A stretch of 64,000 bases of DNA from Flagellimonas ochracea. Lineage in GTDB: Bacteria; Bacteroidota; Bacteroidia; Flavobacteriales; Flavobacteriaceae. Each line of letters opens with the position of its first letter. Within the stretch, counting starts at the first letter, position 1. Both the position numbers and the translations under genes were made by a program. Under the pieces are notes generated by a model. That model did no database searches. It was not told the origin of the DNA and saw nothing but the letters and a program-made list of their open reading frames with translations. Location: contig NZ_JAAABI010000002.1 in NCBI RefSeq assembly GCF_009903685.1, positions 744,001 to 808,000 of the forward strand. Reading direction: 5' to 3'. Below, one piece after another: positions 9,453 to 18,643 of this stretch.

Positions 9453-10345
9453 TGGTCATCTTTTATGGGCATGAAAACCTCGGTTCTCCATTGTAACTCG
9501 TCTCCTCCAAAATTTGGATTATTGTAGAACACTTCAATAGGTTTTGCCTCTATGGGGATGTCATTCTTTTTTGCATAATGCAAAAGGCTATACCATGCCC
9601 TGTCTGAGGTAATATAATTGCCATGGTATTCAGCTTTGAGCGCTCTTTTACTGAAAATACGCTTGTATGATACATCAGGATGTCTAGGCAATTTTTCCGA
9701 CCGGACAATGGGAAAACAGAAATTATAGGTAAGACTGTCTTTTTCCAAATTCCAATCCACAACCTCTAGAAAAGGTGGACCATTGGGCTGCACCGCATTT
9801 TCAACAATTATGGAACTTAAGAAAGAGTAATTATCCATAATTCCCCCTGCTTTCATAGCTTGTGAGGTCTTTAGAGAAACGCAAGCGCAAAAAGTACTGA
9901 AAAGTTCATCCTCTCCAATAATTTCTACCTTGATTTCATCCAAGTGATTATTTAAAAATTGATTAAAATCCAACAAAGTTTTCCTTGCGCCTTTCTCAAA
10001 ATCTGTATCGGAAAAAGGTATTTTTATTTTATTCATCAAGGAATGGTCCGGGTCAGAGATGTTCACTTTTACTTGACTTAAGGAGTCGTGGATTGAAGAA
10101 ATGTTCCATTTATACACGTGTATGGAATCTTTGATTGTGATTGTCTGTTCAAAGTTGGACAGACTAACGTACTTAATTGGCTGAGGGTTGTCCAAGGTCA
10201 AATTCCAGGCCTTTACAGTTTCATAAACGGTTCCCGGAAGTGCTTTGACTTTAAAACTTACCTGATAATCTTGGGGCTTTAGAAAAAGATACCAAAATAT
10301 GGTCAGAGTTATAAGAGCACCAAAGGCAATAAAAAACTTCTTCAT
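9449..10345 (-). CDS. Membrane-anchored SRPBCC/GyrI-like (AraC effector-binding) protein
   Basis: 298 residues. One N-terminal membrane anchor (about residues 3-21) is followed by a region that reads like an SRPBCC lipid-binding fold (to about 140). The C-terminal half has the GyrI/AraC effector-binding pattern: a D-x-PFLEVVDW segment, a paired F-P-I strand and the closing motif VFYNNPNFGGDELQWRTEVFMPI-like (IEVFYNN... RTEVFMPI). Such proteins bind small amphipathic ligands in their cleft. No DNA-binding domain is present, so it is not itself a transcription factor. It lies 16 bases after the haloperoxidase-like gene in the same direction. Confidence 0.65.
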   Translation of the reverse strand: MKKFFIAFGALITLTIFWYLFLKPQDYQVSFKVKALPGTVYETVKAWNLTLDNPQPIKYVSLSNFEQTITIKDSIHVYKWNISSIHDSLSQVKVNISDPDHSLMNKIKIPFSDTDFEKGARKTLLDFNQFLNNHLDEIKVEIIGEDELFSTFCACVSLKTSQAMKAGGIMDNYSFLSSIIVENAVQPNGPPFLEVVDWNLEKDSLTYNFCFPIVRSEKLPRHPDVSYKRIFSKRALKAEYHGNYITSDRAWYSLLHYAKKNDIPIEAKPIEVFYNNPNFGGDELQWRTEVFMPIKDDQ

Positions 10346-10361
10346 TCTTAAATAAATACGT

Positions 10362-11696
10362 TTATTTACTTTCCATGCTTAAATTATCCACTACAAACTG
10401 TCCAAGATCGCGCCCTTGTTTTATACCAATTTCTACTGCTTTGCGATAATGAATCCCGCCGTACATTCTACTAATTGCGGCTTCATCGGCGGCCTGTTTG
10501 AAAGAGGTGAAGGAACGCACTGGCAAACCATAAGGGACTTCGGTATCATCGTCAAAGGCAAAGTCATCGCCAAAAACACTGGTCAGGGCAGTGGCCGCAG
10601 CACCTGAAACAACGCTGTGCCCACTTGTATATTCTGGGAACGGTGGAGTTTGCAATATGGGTTCCCAACTGTCGTCAATATGCTCGTTTATCAGAGTTTC
10701 GGGGCGAATGAGGTTACTACGATATTTTTCATCCCAACAACTGATGAAAGCATCAGCGATGGCAATGGAAGTTTTAGTATAGGCGTAAACCGTTTTGGCA
10801 AAATCTGAATTGGCCTTTCGGGAGGCGATTTTGACAATGCCGATCCAATGAGCGCCCGGAGTTATTTTTTTAGTAGCGAACATTAAGTGCCCCCTTGTGA
10901 CCGATACATAGGGATTACAATCCCAGAATTGGGCAATCTCAACTTCCTCTGAATCATCACCTTCAGCGGTTATTTGGTTGCTGATGTCATACACCTCTTT
11001 TACCTCATTAAAAAAATCGGAACCTTCTTCCATTGAAAAAGGTGGCGGTGGGGCAGGCTTGAACTGCGCTGAAGAATCAATTACAAAAGGTCTTATTTTA
11101 TTCCAGTGCGGCTCTATCCCATCCATGTATGAAGGAGGCGTAGGTTGCCATCTTGAAGGCTCATTTGAGTTTACAGTGAACTTCGGCATGGTACGGGTTT
11201 GTTTGTAGTTGTCCTTATCCATCCACAGGGCAACGTGCTCTGCAACTTCAAGACCGTAAGCCTTTGAAACGTTGAATTCCTTTTCGTTTGTGTTCTCCCA
11301 GGTACGATACAAACTATCTCGATATACGTTGATACGATCCTCGGAGAATATGAGTCTTCTGCTAAGGTCAATATGAGAGATCAAGGCGGCTAGTTCATAG
11401 TTCAGTTCTTCCTTGTTCCCGGGTTCCGGAACTGCGTCGAGATCCCTTAATTGACCCGATAGGGATTGATAGTCCTGATTTTTTTTAGCCATAATTTCAT
11501 AGGCCGCTATATTCGGATAAACATATATCCTACTGGCAACTGGAGGCGAAAATATATCATGGATCATTACCTCGGTTACCTTGTCCACGGAGTTATGGTA
11601 ATCTTCAGGCCCAATGGCAATATGTTCGCTTTTTTTTGTGCAAGACGTTAAGGCCAATAGCGCCATGGACATCAGTGCTCCAACTTTTTTCATCAT
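10362..11696 (-). CDS. Vanadium-dependent haloperoxidase / PAP2-family lipoprotein
   Basis: A 444-residue protein with a lipoprotein signal (Cys19). The C-terminal half holds the three-part signature of the vanadium haloperoxidase/acid phosphatase superfamily: KYRSNLIRP (K-x6-R-P), EYTSGHSVVSG (SGH) and SRMYGGIHYRKA (S-R-x5-H). The final Asp of the phosphatase signature is Ala here. Length and the helical N-terminal half fit bacterial vanadium-haloperoxidase-like proteins better than small PAP2 phosphatases. Halide oxidation is not proven; phosphatase activity is the alternative. Its ATG overlaps the stop of the upstream FG-GAP protein (ATGA), which implies translational coupling. Confidence 0.8.
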   Translation of the reverse strand: MMKKVGALMSMALLALTSCTKKSEHIAIGPEDYHNSVDKVTEVMIHDIFSPPVASRIYVYPNIAAYEIMAKKNQDYQSLSGQLRDLDAVPEPGNKEELNYELAALISHIDLSRRLIFSEDRINVYRDSLYRTWENTNEKEFNVSKAYGLEVAEHVALWMDKDNYKQTRTMPKFTVNSNEPSRWQPTPPSYMDGIEPHWNKIRPFVIDSSAQFKPAPPPPFSMEEGSDFFNEVKEVYDISNQITAEGDDSEEVEIAQFWDCNPYVSVTRGHLMFATKKITPGAHWIGIVKIASRKANSDFAKTVYAYTKTSIAIADAFISCWDEKYRSNLIRPETLINEHIDDSWEPILQTPPFPEYTSGHSVVSGAAATALTSVFGDDFAFDDDTEVPYGLPVRSFTSFKQAADEAAISRMYGGIHYRKAVEIGIKQGRDLGQFVVDNLSMESK

Positions 11697-14600
11697 CTTT
11701 CTTTTTGTCTGTTCATTATTTGGTAGACCTCCAAGTTTGCATTGTTGAAAATGGCAAGTAGATAACTTTGGCCGCCCATTTCCAGTACGTGCAAATGCCT
11801 TAGGGATTTCTGGGTAAAATCCAATCCTAATTGGTTGCCTAAAATTATATTTTTTTCGTTGTTTATCAAGGCTCCTGGGAAAGAATCAAAACGTCCGTGA
11901 TAAGGCTTTACACCAAAATAGTTGCCTCCCACCAGTACTTCACGTTCATTATCCGCATCGAAATCGTAGGAAGCAAATGCCATGATGGGAGCGACTTGCA
12001 GTTCGTTTTTAAAAGGAACAAAAGTGAACGTCCCGTCTGCGTTTTTCAGGTATCCTGATGCCAAAGTGTTTACTTCCCATATTGTGGACTCCTCCAGCTG
12101 TTCTTTAGAAAAAATCTCTTCAACAGTTTTTCCTGCGAAGGATGAATAGGAAGTGTAGTTTTTCTTTAGGAATACCATCTGACCAGCAAGTCCATCCAAG
12201 CCTTCAAGGGTGTAATATTTGTTGTTTTTTGGAATGGCCACAACGGTTTCCGTTTGCCCATTTCCATCAAAATCATGATAGTACATACGCAAGGGGCTTT
12301 TTTTGGAGGCGTTGAATTTGTTGTTTGTTCCCCAGTTCCCCAAAAGGTAGTCCATATCACCATCTGCATCAATATCAAAAGGATGGATTATCTGCCAAAG
12401 CCCGGAAACTTCCAAATCAAAGGCTTCTTCGAACTGACCATCGTTGTTCCTTAGAAATAAAGGTGACATCCATTCCCCGACGACAATCAAGTCTTTTTGG
12501 CCATCACCGTCAAAATCATTCCAAATAGCATCGGTAACCATTCCATTCACTTTATCAAAACTGTCATCTATAGTGAACACCCCCTTTTCGTTTTTCAGTA
12601 AATATGAAGGAACCGCCTTTCCAAAATTTCCAGTTTCGGCATGGCCCCCGACGAAAAGGTCCAAATCTCCATCGCCATCATAATCACAAGGTTTAACCAC
12701 CGATGTGTTTTGAAATAGTTCAGGGAAAGTTCCATCTGTAAATGCCGTATCTTTTTGGATAAGATAAGTTTCTGTAAGCCTTTTGGACCTTCCATAGAAG
12801 TCGCCTCCTGCAGCACCGAGCACAATATCGTTTTTATTATTTCCAGTGAAATCGGCTATTATGGCAGAAACTTGTTCTTTAATGGAATCTTTTCTGATTG
12901 CTTCAAAGTTTTGCGGAACGAAAATACTGTCCTGTTGTAGAAAGACTTTTGTTGGATCAAACTTTGAACCTCCCAGCAGAATGTCATCTTTCCCATCCAG
13001 GTTCAAGTCGCCAACTGCAAAAGCGGGTCCTCGATCTGATATTTTATATGGAATCAATTTTTCCCGATTAAAATCGAGATAGTTGTCTTCTTTGTGTAAG
13101 TACTGTAGGCCCAAGTTTCCATCGGTCAGTTTGAACAGAGGTGTAGCGACTTTGTTTGAAGAAACACCAGAATGGGATTTCGTATTTTTCGGTTCCAGGG
13201 TCAATTCCTGATTTACTAAGACATTTTTTATGGTTTGACAGGTTCTGTCTGGCCAAACCACTTTGAGCGAATCTACTAACTCTTTCTGTCTAAAGCCAAA
13301 ATGGACTATAGGTTCAGAGGAAGCTTGAAATCCTCTAGCGGGAAATAATTCTTTGAATTGAAGCGTGCCATCCGTATAGGCGTATACCTTGGTTCCTATC
13401 CCGTATGGATTTTTCCCTTTAAAACGCAGCTTGACTTTTAGAAAATTTGCTTTATTATTCGTTTTGTTCACATATATTGATGGGGGAGCATTTAAATTAT
13501 TAACAACAAGATCCAAATCTCCGTCATTATCCAAATCTCCATAAGCTGATGCCCCCGAGATAAGTTTTTCTGGAATCATCCAATTGGTTGACATATCTTC
13601 GAAAGTAAGGTCATCCCTCCCTTGGAAAATGTAATTGTGGTGTACCCCAGAAGGCATCATATCCATCGCTTTTTGATCTACTAATCTGGTGTTGTTTATC
13701 TTACTTTGGATTTGGTCGCTTGATACGAACTTTATAAAATCAAGATCATTGGGTCTTTTGGGAATACCATTCGCCACAAAAAGGTCTTGATTTCCATCTT
13801 GATTGTAGTCGGCGAAAAGGGTTGCCCAGCTCCAATCGGTCGCAGCTACGCCGCTTAAAAGCGCAGTCTCCATAAATTTTCCGTCTGGCTGATTTACATA
13901 AAGCATATTTCTGGTGAACTGGTAGTGATATCCATATTGCTGGGTACGGAGTTGTTGTATTTGGATGTCCTCATCCCCTTCAGAAGCTTTCAAAGGAACC
14001 TCTTCCTCTGGAAGCATATCCAGAGAAATCAAATCGGGAAGGCCATCATGGTTGATGTCGGCCACATCACTACCCATTGAAAATCTTGTAGTATGGCCAA
14101 AATATGTACGAAGACTTTCAGTAAAGGTCCCATCGCCATTGTTCAAATAGTAGTAGTCATCCTCGTGGAAATCGTTGCCAACATAGATGTCTGGATATCC
14201 ATCTACGTTGAAATCGGAGACTGCGACACCTAGGCCATAACCATTAATTCCTCCATAAATCCCTGCCTCTTCACTTACATCCTTAAATTTTCCGTTGTCG
14301 TTCCTAAGGAGTTTGTCTCCGGTTTCATAGTTTCTTTTAGTTCTGAGACTTGCTTTTCCAAAAGATCCTGAAGTGTGCACGGCATGGTTTAAAAGATAAA
14401 GATCTAAATCACCATCTGTATCATAGTCAAAGAATGCTGCTGAAGAGCTGTATGAATCGAAATCAAGGCCATATTTTGAAGCACTTTCGGTAAAGGTACC
14501 GTCTTGATTATTGATGTAGAGTTCATTATAGCCATCGAAACCATTTATTCCTACTACGGCGCAAACATAGATGTCCAACCAACCGTCTCCGTTTACATCA

Positions 14601-14944
14601 GCCATTACGGAACCTGTGTTCCATGAACTATTGCCCTCAAGCCCGGAAGAATCTGTAATATCCTCAAACTTTAGGTCACCTTTGTTGAGGTAAAGCTTGT
14701 TCTTCACTTGGTTTCCTGAAAAAAAGATATCCGGTAAATTGTCATTGTTGACATCTCCGACAGCGACACCACCACCATTGTAAAAATAGAGATAGTCCAA
14801 AATGCTCAGGTCATTGGTTTCCGTAATACTGTTTACGAAATCGATTCCTGTTTTTTCTGGTAATAGGGTATCGAACAATTCCCCGCCTTTTTTACATCCA
14901 GCAAGTAAAAAACCGATAGCAAGCGCAGCGATTATCTTATTCAT
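11693..14944 (-). CDS. FG-GAP/VCBS repeat lipoprotein with ASPIC/UnbV domain (copy 1)
   Basis: About 1083 residues. An upstream in-frame ATG exists at 14971. The ATG at 14944 overlaps the stop of the preceding gene and starts a clean lipoprotein signal (MNKIIAALAIGFLLAGC), so I prefer it. The chain is built from many integrin-like FG-GAP repeats with Ca-binding loops such as DYDGDGDLD, DFDGDGQKD and DADGDMD. An ASPIC/UnbV segment sits mid-protein (SLKVVWPDRTCQTI). This is the CRTAC1-like architecture common in Bacteroidota and Planctomycetota, often near Sus systems. It is expected on the cell surface or in the periplasm. Ligand unknown. It is the paralogue of the next gene upstream. Confidence 0.85.
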   Translation of the reverse strand: MNKIIAALAIGFLLAGCKKGGELFDTLLPEKTGIDFVNSITETNDLSILDYLYFYNGGGVAVGDVNNDNLPDIFFSGNQVKNKLYLNKGDLKFEDITDSSGLEGNSSWNTGSVMADVNGDGWLDIYVCAVVGINGFDGYNELYINNQDGTFTESASKYGLDFDSYSSSAAFFDYDTDGDLDLYLLNHAVHTSGSFGKASLRTKRNYETGDKLLRNDNGKFKDVSEEAGIYGGINGYGLGVAVSDFNVDGYPDIYVGNDFHEDDYYYLNNGDGTFTESLRTYFGHTTRFSMGSDVADINHDGLPDLISLDMLPEEEVPLKASEGDEDIQIQQLRTQQYGYHYQFTRNMLYVNQPDGKFMETALLSGVAATDWSWATLFADYNQDGNQDLFVANGIPKRPNDLDFIKFVSSDQIQSKINNTRLVDQKAMDMMPSGVHHNYIFQGRDDLTFEDMSTNWMIPEKLISGASAYGDLDNDGDLDLVVNNLNAPPSIYVNKTNNKANFLKVKLRFKGKNPYGIGTKVYAYTDGTLQFKELFPARGFQASSEPIVHFGFRQKELVDSLKVVWPDRTCQTIKNVLVNQELTLEPKNTKSHSGVSSNKVATPLFKLTDGNLGLQYLHKEDNYLDFNREKLIPYKISDRGPAFAVGDLNLDGKDDILLGGSKFDPTKVFLQQDSIFVPQNFEAIRKDSIKEQVSAIIADFTGNNKNDIVLGAAGGDFYGRSKRLTETYLIQKDTAFTDGTFPELFQNTSVVKPCDYDGDGDLDLFVGGHAETGNFGKAVPSYLLKNEKGVFTIDDSFDKVNGMVTDAIWNDFDGDGQKDLIVVGEWMSPLFLRNNDGQFEEAFDLEVSGLWQIIHPFDIDADGDMDYLLGNWGTNNKFNASKKSPLRMYYHDFDGNGQTETVVAIPKNNKYYTLEGLDGLAGQMVFLKKNYTSYSSFAGKTVEEIFSKEQLEESTIWEVNTLASGYLKNADGTFTFVPFKNELQVAPIMAFASYDFDADNEREVLVGGNYFGVKPYHGRFDSFPGALINNEKNIILGNQLGLDFTQKSLRHLHVLEMGGQSYLLAIFNNANLEVYQIMNRQKER

Positions 14945-17900
14945 CCAGCGCAAAGATTTTTGGTTTTCCATCGTTAATTGCAGCTAGGACAAACCTATTA
15001 TTATCCTTGTCTTTTACCAAGCCCAAATGTTTTACCTCTTCACGGATAAAAAACCCACTTTCATCGTAGTTTTTCCATTTAAAGTTAAAGTTACCATCTC
15101 CCAAAAGTACATTGCCGTAGTTGGCGTCCAATCTTGAAAATTGGGGCTTAAATTCAAAATTGTTCCCGGCCATGATCAAATCTAAATTGCCATCTTTATC
15201 CAAATCGGTACAGGTAATACCACAAATACAAGAGAACTGTGCACGACTCGGCAATTTTTTGATGCTAAATTTCCCCTTGCCATCGTTAATAGCTACCACT
15301 GAAGCTGAAATAAGGCTTTTTTTGACTATGGATTGGTCAATTATTTCTTTTGGGAAAAGTTCATGAATAGTTCGCTTAGCGTAGTCAGAAGCTTTTAGGT
15401 TTTGCTTTTTCAAAGATACTAGCTGCCCTGTAAGTTCCTTTTTTTGGTGGATTGGATAATCACCACCGTTTTCATGGACTGTCACAATCTGCTCAATGGT
15501 TCCGTTGTTATCAAAATCGTTGACCCATAGCTTCATGGGATTTCCGTCTGATGGTTTATAATGCAGGTTTTCTCCTTGATTGCCCAAAACCAGGTCCAAA
15601 TCTCCATCCTTATCCAAATCAACTGCCTCAACGGTATTCCACCATCCATGGAGACTGTCCAAACTGGAATTCATTTTTGAGATTCTCCTTCCAGAATTTT
15701 TATAGATTTTTGGGGTGTCCCATTCCGAGACTGTGATCAAGTCCTGTTTTTGATCACCATCCAAGTCGGCCCAAATGGCATGCGTAATCATCCCTTCATC
15801 TTTAAGATCATAGGCTCTGCGTTCAGTCACATCTAAAAATTGTCCTTCTTGATTTTCAAGAAACAGATGGTCCGGATTTGGCCCGTACACACTAACTATA
15901 CTTCTTGAACCTATGAAAACATCAAAATCTCCATCTCCATCAAAATCACTTGGCGCAATCACTGCAATATTCTTAAAGGTGGAAGGCAATGTTTGTCCGG
16001 AATTTGAAAACCTACCTTTTCCGTCGTTCAAATATAATCTGGGCCTATATTGGCGCTCCTGTGCAAATTCATTTCCCCCACTACCTACCATCAGGTCCAA
16101 ATCACCATCCGCATCGGCATCTAAAAAGGCCGCTGAGGTGTCCTCGAATTCCTTATCATTTTCAAAGACTGCCTGTTTTGATTCGGAAAAGGAGCCTTTA
16201 CCTCCATGTCTATAGATGAACCCTGATTTGCCTTTTGCTCCTCCGATAAAAACATCTTCGTTTCCATCGCCATCCACATCACCTATTGCCAAAGCAGGTC
16301 CTTCTTGAGAGAGTTTTTTATAGATCAGGCCTTCATAGTCAAAGTCATTGTAGTTGTTTTCTTGATGTGCAGTGAAATTGGTATTGTTCAGTTCTTTCAA
16401 AAGCGGTTTTACGTCGCTTTTTTTCTGAGGATTATATTGCGCGGTTGCTTGCTTTTGGTTTAGTGTAAGTACTTGGTTTGATTTAACATTGGTCAAAAGA
16501 ATGGTTCTATCATTTGGCCATACCACTCGGATGGAATCCAAGGTTTTGTGTTTACCCAGACCTAAAGTCATTGTATAATCCATTGAAGATTGAAAACCAC
16601 GTGATGGAATCAATTCTTGGTTCACGGTGTTGTCTCCAAAATAGAACTTAACTAGAGACCCGACTGCAAAGGGGTTTTCTCCCTCCCCAATCAGTTTTAG
16701 CTGAATATAATTGTTGTCATTAAGCTCATTGGAGTTATTTCTGTAAACAAAAGTTTCGGTATTTACGTTGTTGATGACCAAATCCAAATCGCCGTCGTTG
16801 TCCAAATCACCATAAGCCGCACCGTTAGACCTTGTAGGAATATCAAAACCCCATTCTTTGTTGGCATTTTTGAAAGTAATGTCTCCATTGTTCTTGTAGG
16901 CATAATTGGGCTGGGGTTTGATGGGCATTTTGTTGATGATCGTATCAATAGACTCCTTTTTTCCCGTCAAGGCCATTTTTTGGATAATCTCATTTGCAAA
17001 AAAATCCACAAAGTCAAGGTCCGTGAGGTCGTGGTTTATTCCATTGGTCACAAAAATATCCTTCAACCCATCATTGTCCATATCGAATATAAGGCCGGCC
17101 CAACTCCAGTCCGTGGCATCTATTCCACTATAATAGGCCACTTCTGAGAATGACCCATTTCCATTGTTCAATTGTAGGGTATTCTGAATGTACTGTTGGT
17201 AGAAATCTTTGCTTCTTTTTAGGTCAAAAATGTTATAGCCCTCAAACTCCATTACGGATTTAACCCGTTCCTCGGGTTCTGGCAACATATCAGTAATAAA
17301 AATGTCGTTATGTCCATCGTTATTGATATCTGCAATATCAATTCCCATTGCGGATAGGCTCAAATGGGAAGTATAGTTTTTTATTTCCTCGGTGAAAGTG
17401 CCATCCTTTTGATTAATGTATAGATAATCCCTTTCGTAAAAATCATTGGAGATGTATATATCAGGATACGTGTCATTGTTAATGTCAGTCACAAGAACAC
17501 CAAGGCCAAAACCAATTAAACTACCATAAATACCGGCATCTTCACTTACATCCACAAACTTTCCATCATCATTGCGCAAGAGCATGTCACCCACACCTCT
17601 GAAAATATGCGGAACACCTTCCCAATCTTGGGCCCTCACTTCACGTTGTTCGGCATAGCCCAAGCTACTTACGGGAATGTTACTATTGTTAAGAATATAG
17701 ACATCCAAATCGCCGTCTTTGTCATAATCAAAAAAAGAAGCATGTGTGGAGAAACCAGTCTTGGCCAGGTTATACTCATTTGCTTTTTCAGTAAACGTAA
17801 GATTGCCATTGTTTATATAAAGATCATTGTCATGGTTGTTACCCTCCAGATTACCTGCGTTGCTCACATAAATATCTAGAAGGCCATCGGCATTTACATC

Positions 17901-18278
17901 CGCCATTACAACTCCGGTGGACCAAGGTTTGCTTCCTCCTACACCAGCCTTTTCTGTGATGTCCTCAAATTGAAGATTACCTTTATTCAAATATAGTTTA
18001 TTGGGTTCCATGTTGCCTGTGAGATAAATATCAGCAAGCCCATCATTGTTGATGTCGCCAATACCTACACCGCCACCATTGTAGAAATTACGATATTTGA
18101 AGATGTTGAAGTTTTTTTGATTTTCTACCTTGTTCACAAAAGTAATCCCAGTTTCCTGAGGTGAAAGCAGTGTAAAGAGTGTTTCTGTAGTTTCATCCGT
18201 TTGATTCTTTTCATCTTTATTTGAACATGATGACAGAATTAGCAAAGAACCCAAAAACAATAGTGCATATTTCTTCAT
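14937..18278 (-). CDS. FG-GAP/VCBS repeat lipoprotein with ASPIC/UnbV domain (copy 2)
   Basis: 1113 residues with a lipoprotein signal (MKKYALLFLGSLLILSSC, Cys18). It has the same architecture as its neighbour: a run of Ca-loop repeats (DYDKDGDLD, DIDNDG-type, DLDKDGDLD), a central ASPIC/UnbV segment (SIRVVWPNDRTIL) and a second repeat block. The two proteins align along their length in motif order (both contain YNGGGV, ATDWSWA and FQSS near equivalent places), so they come from a duplication. First gene of the minus-strand unit that continues to the haloperoxidase-like lipoprotein. A 365-base gap with a terminator separates it from susD. Confidence 0.85.
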   Translation of the reverse strand: MKKYALLFLGSLLILSSCSNKDEKNQTDETTETLFTLLSPQETGITFVNKVENQKNFNIFKYRNFYNGGGVGIGDINNDGLADIYLTGNMEPNKLYLNKGNLQFEDITEKAGVGGSKPWSTGVVMADVNADGLLDIYVSNAGNLEGNNHDNDLYINNGNLTFTEKANEYNLAKTGFSTHASFFDYDKDGDLDVYILNNSNIPVSSLGYAEQREVRAQDWEGVPHIFRGVGDMLLRNDDGKFVDVSEDAGIYGSLIGFGLGVLVTDINNDTYPDIYISNDFYERDYLYINQKDGTFTEEIKNYTSHLSLSAMGIDIADINNDGHNDIFITDMLPEPEERVKSVMEFEGYNIFDLKRSKDFYQQYIQNTLQLNNGNGSFSEVAYYSGIDATDWSWAGLIFDMDNDGLKDIFVTNGINHDLTDLDFVDFFANEIIQKMALTGKKESIDTIINKMPIKPQPNYAYKNNGDITFKNANKEWGFDIPTRSNGAAYGDLDNDGDLDLVINNVNTETFVYRNNSNELNDNNYIQLKLIGEGENPFAVGSLVKFYFGDNTVNQELIPSRGFQSSMDYTMTLGLGKHKTLDSIRVVWPNDRTILLTNVKSNQVLTLNQKQATAQYNPQKKSDVKPLLKELNNTNFTAHQENNYNDFDYEGLIYKKLSQEGPALAIGDVDGDGNEDVFIGGAKGKSGFIYRHGGKGSFSESKQAVFENDKEFEDTSAAFLDADADGDLDLMVGSGGNEFAQERQYRPRLYLNDGKGRFSNSGQTLPSTFKNIAVIAPSDFDGDGDFDVFIGSRSIVSVYGPNPDHLFLENQEGQFLDVTERRAYDLKDEGMITHAIWADLDGDQKQDLITVSEWDTPKIYKNSGRRISKMNSSLDSLHGWWNTVEAVDLDKDGDLDLVLGNQGENLHYKPSDGNPMKLWVNDFDNNGTIEQIVTVHENGGDYPIHQKKELTGQLVSLKKQNLKASDYAKRTIHELFPKEIIDQSIVKKSLISASVVAINDGKGKFSIKKLPSRAQFSCICGITCTDLDKDGNLDLIMAGNNFEFKPQFSRLDANYGNVLLGDGNFNFKWKNYDESGFFIREEVKHLGLVKDKDNNRFVLAAINDGKPKIFALDE

Positions 18279-18460
18279 TACAATTTTATTTTTTTAGCTA
18301 CTGATGCGGGTTGGTAATTGCAGTTTACCAAATAGTTCATTGTACTAGATTTAGTCTTTTTACAACACTATTCACTTACAAGTGTTGATTTTGTTATCAG
18401 AAGAAGTCCATTGATGTCATTTTGTAAAATTAGTTTAAGAAACTCATCTAACCTACTCAA

Positions 18461-18595
18461 GTGGACGTTAAAATAGCTATTGTTGGCCTAAGTATCCAAA
18501 TCTCTTTGATTACCCAAATTGACATTGCCGTACCTTTCGTTGCAGGTAATTCTATTTGGAGACAAGTTGGTAAGTTGGAAGAAATTGATAAATAA
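18461..18595 (+). CDS. Possible 44-codon ORF or gene remnant in the susD downstream gap
   Basis: A small plus-strand frame with a GTG start lies inside the 365-base gap between susD and the FG-GAP genes. It encodes a peptide with a hydrophobic first half and a charged end (GKLEEIDK). Its TAA at 18593 is followed after 5 bases by a perfect G+C-rich hairpin, as expected for the end of a real gene. The frame is open from 18452 with no good ATG. It may be the 3' remnant of a deleted gene, a small protein, or chance. I do not recognise it. Confidence 0.2.
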   Translation: MDVKIAIVGLSIQISLITQIDIAVPFVAGNSIWRQVGKLEEIDK

Positions 18596-18623
18596 AAAAA
18601 CCCGCCAAACGGCGGGTTTTTTT
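18594..18623. terminator. Bidirectional intrinsic terminator after susD
   Basis: A 6-bp perfect stem CCCGCC/GGCGGG with loop AAAC (18601-18616) is flanked by seven A on the left and seven T on the right. It works in either direction. For the minus strand it closes the susC-susD transcript 21 bases after the susD stop, which makes the FG-GAP/haloperoxidase genes a separate unit. Confidence 0.85.
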
Positions 18624-18643
18624 ATTTATAACGTCTCCAAATT

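Noticed and set aside
18362..18386. Small hairpin CAACACT/AGTGTTG before the FG-GAP gene
   Set aside because: A 7-bp stem with 11-base loop in AT-rich sequence and no T-run; expected by chance.
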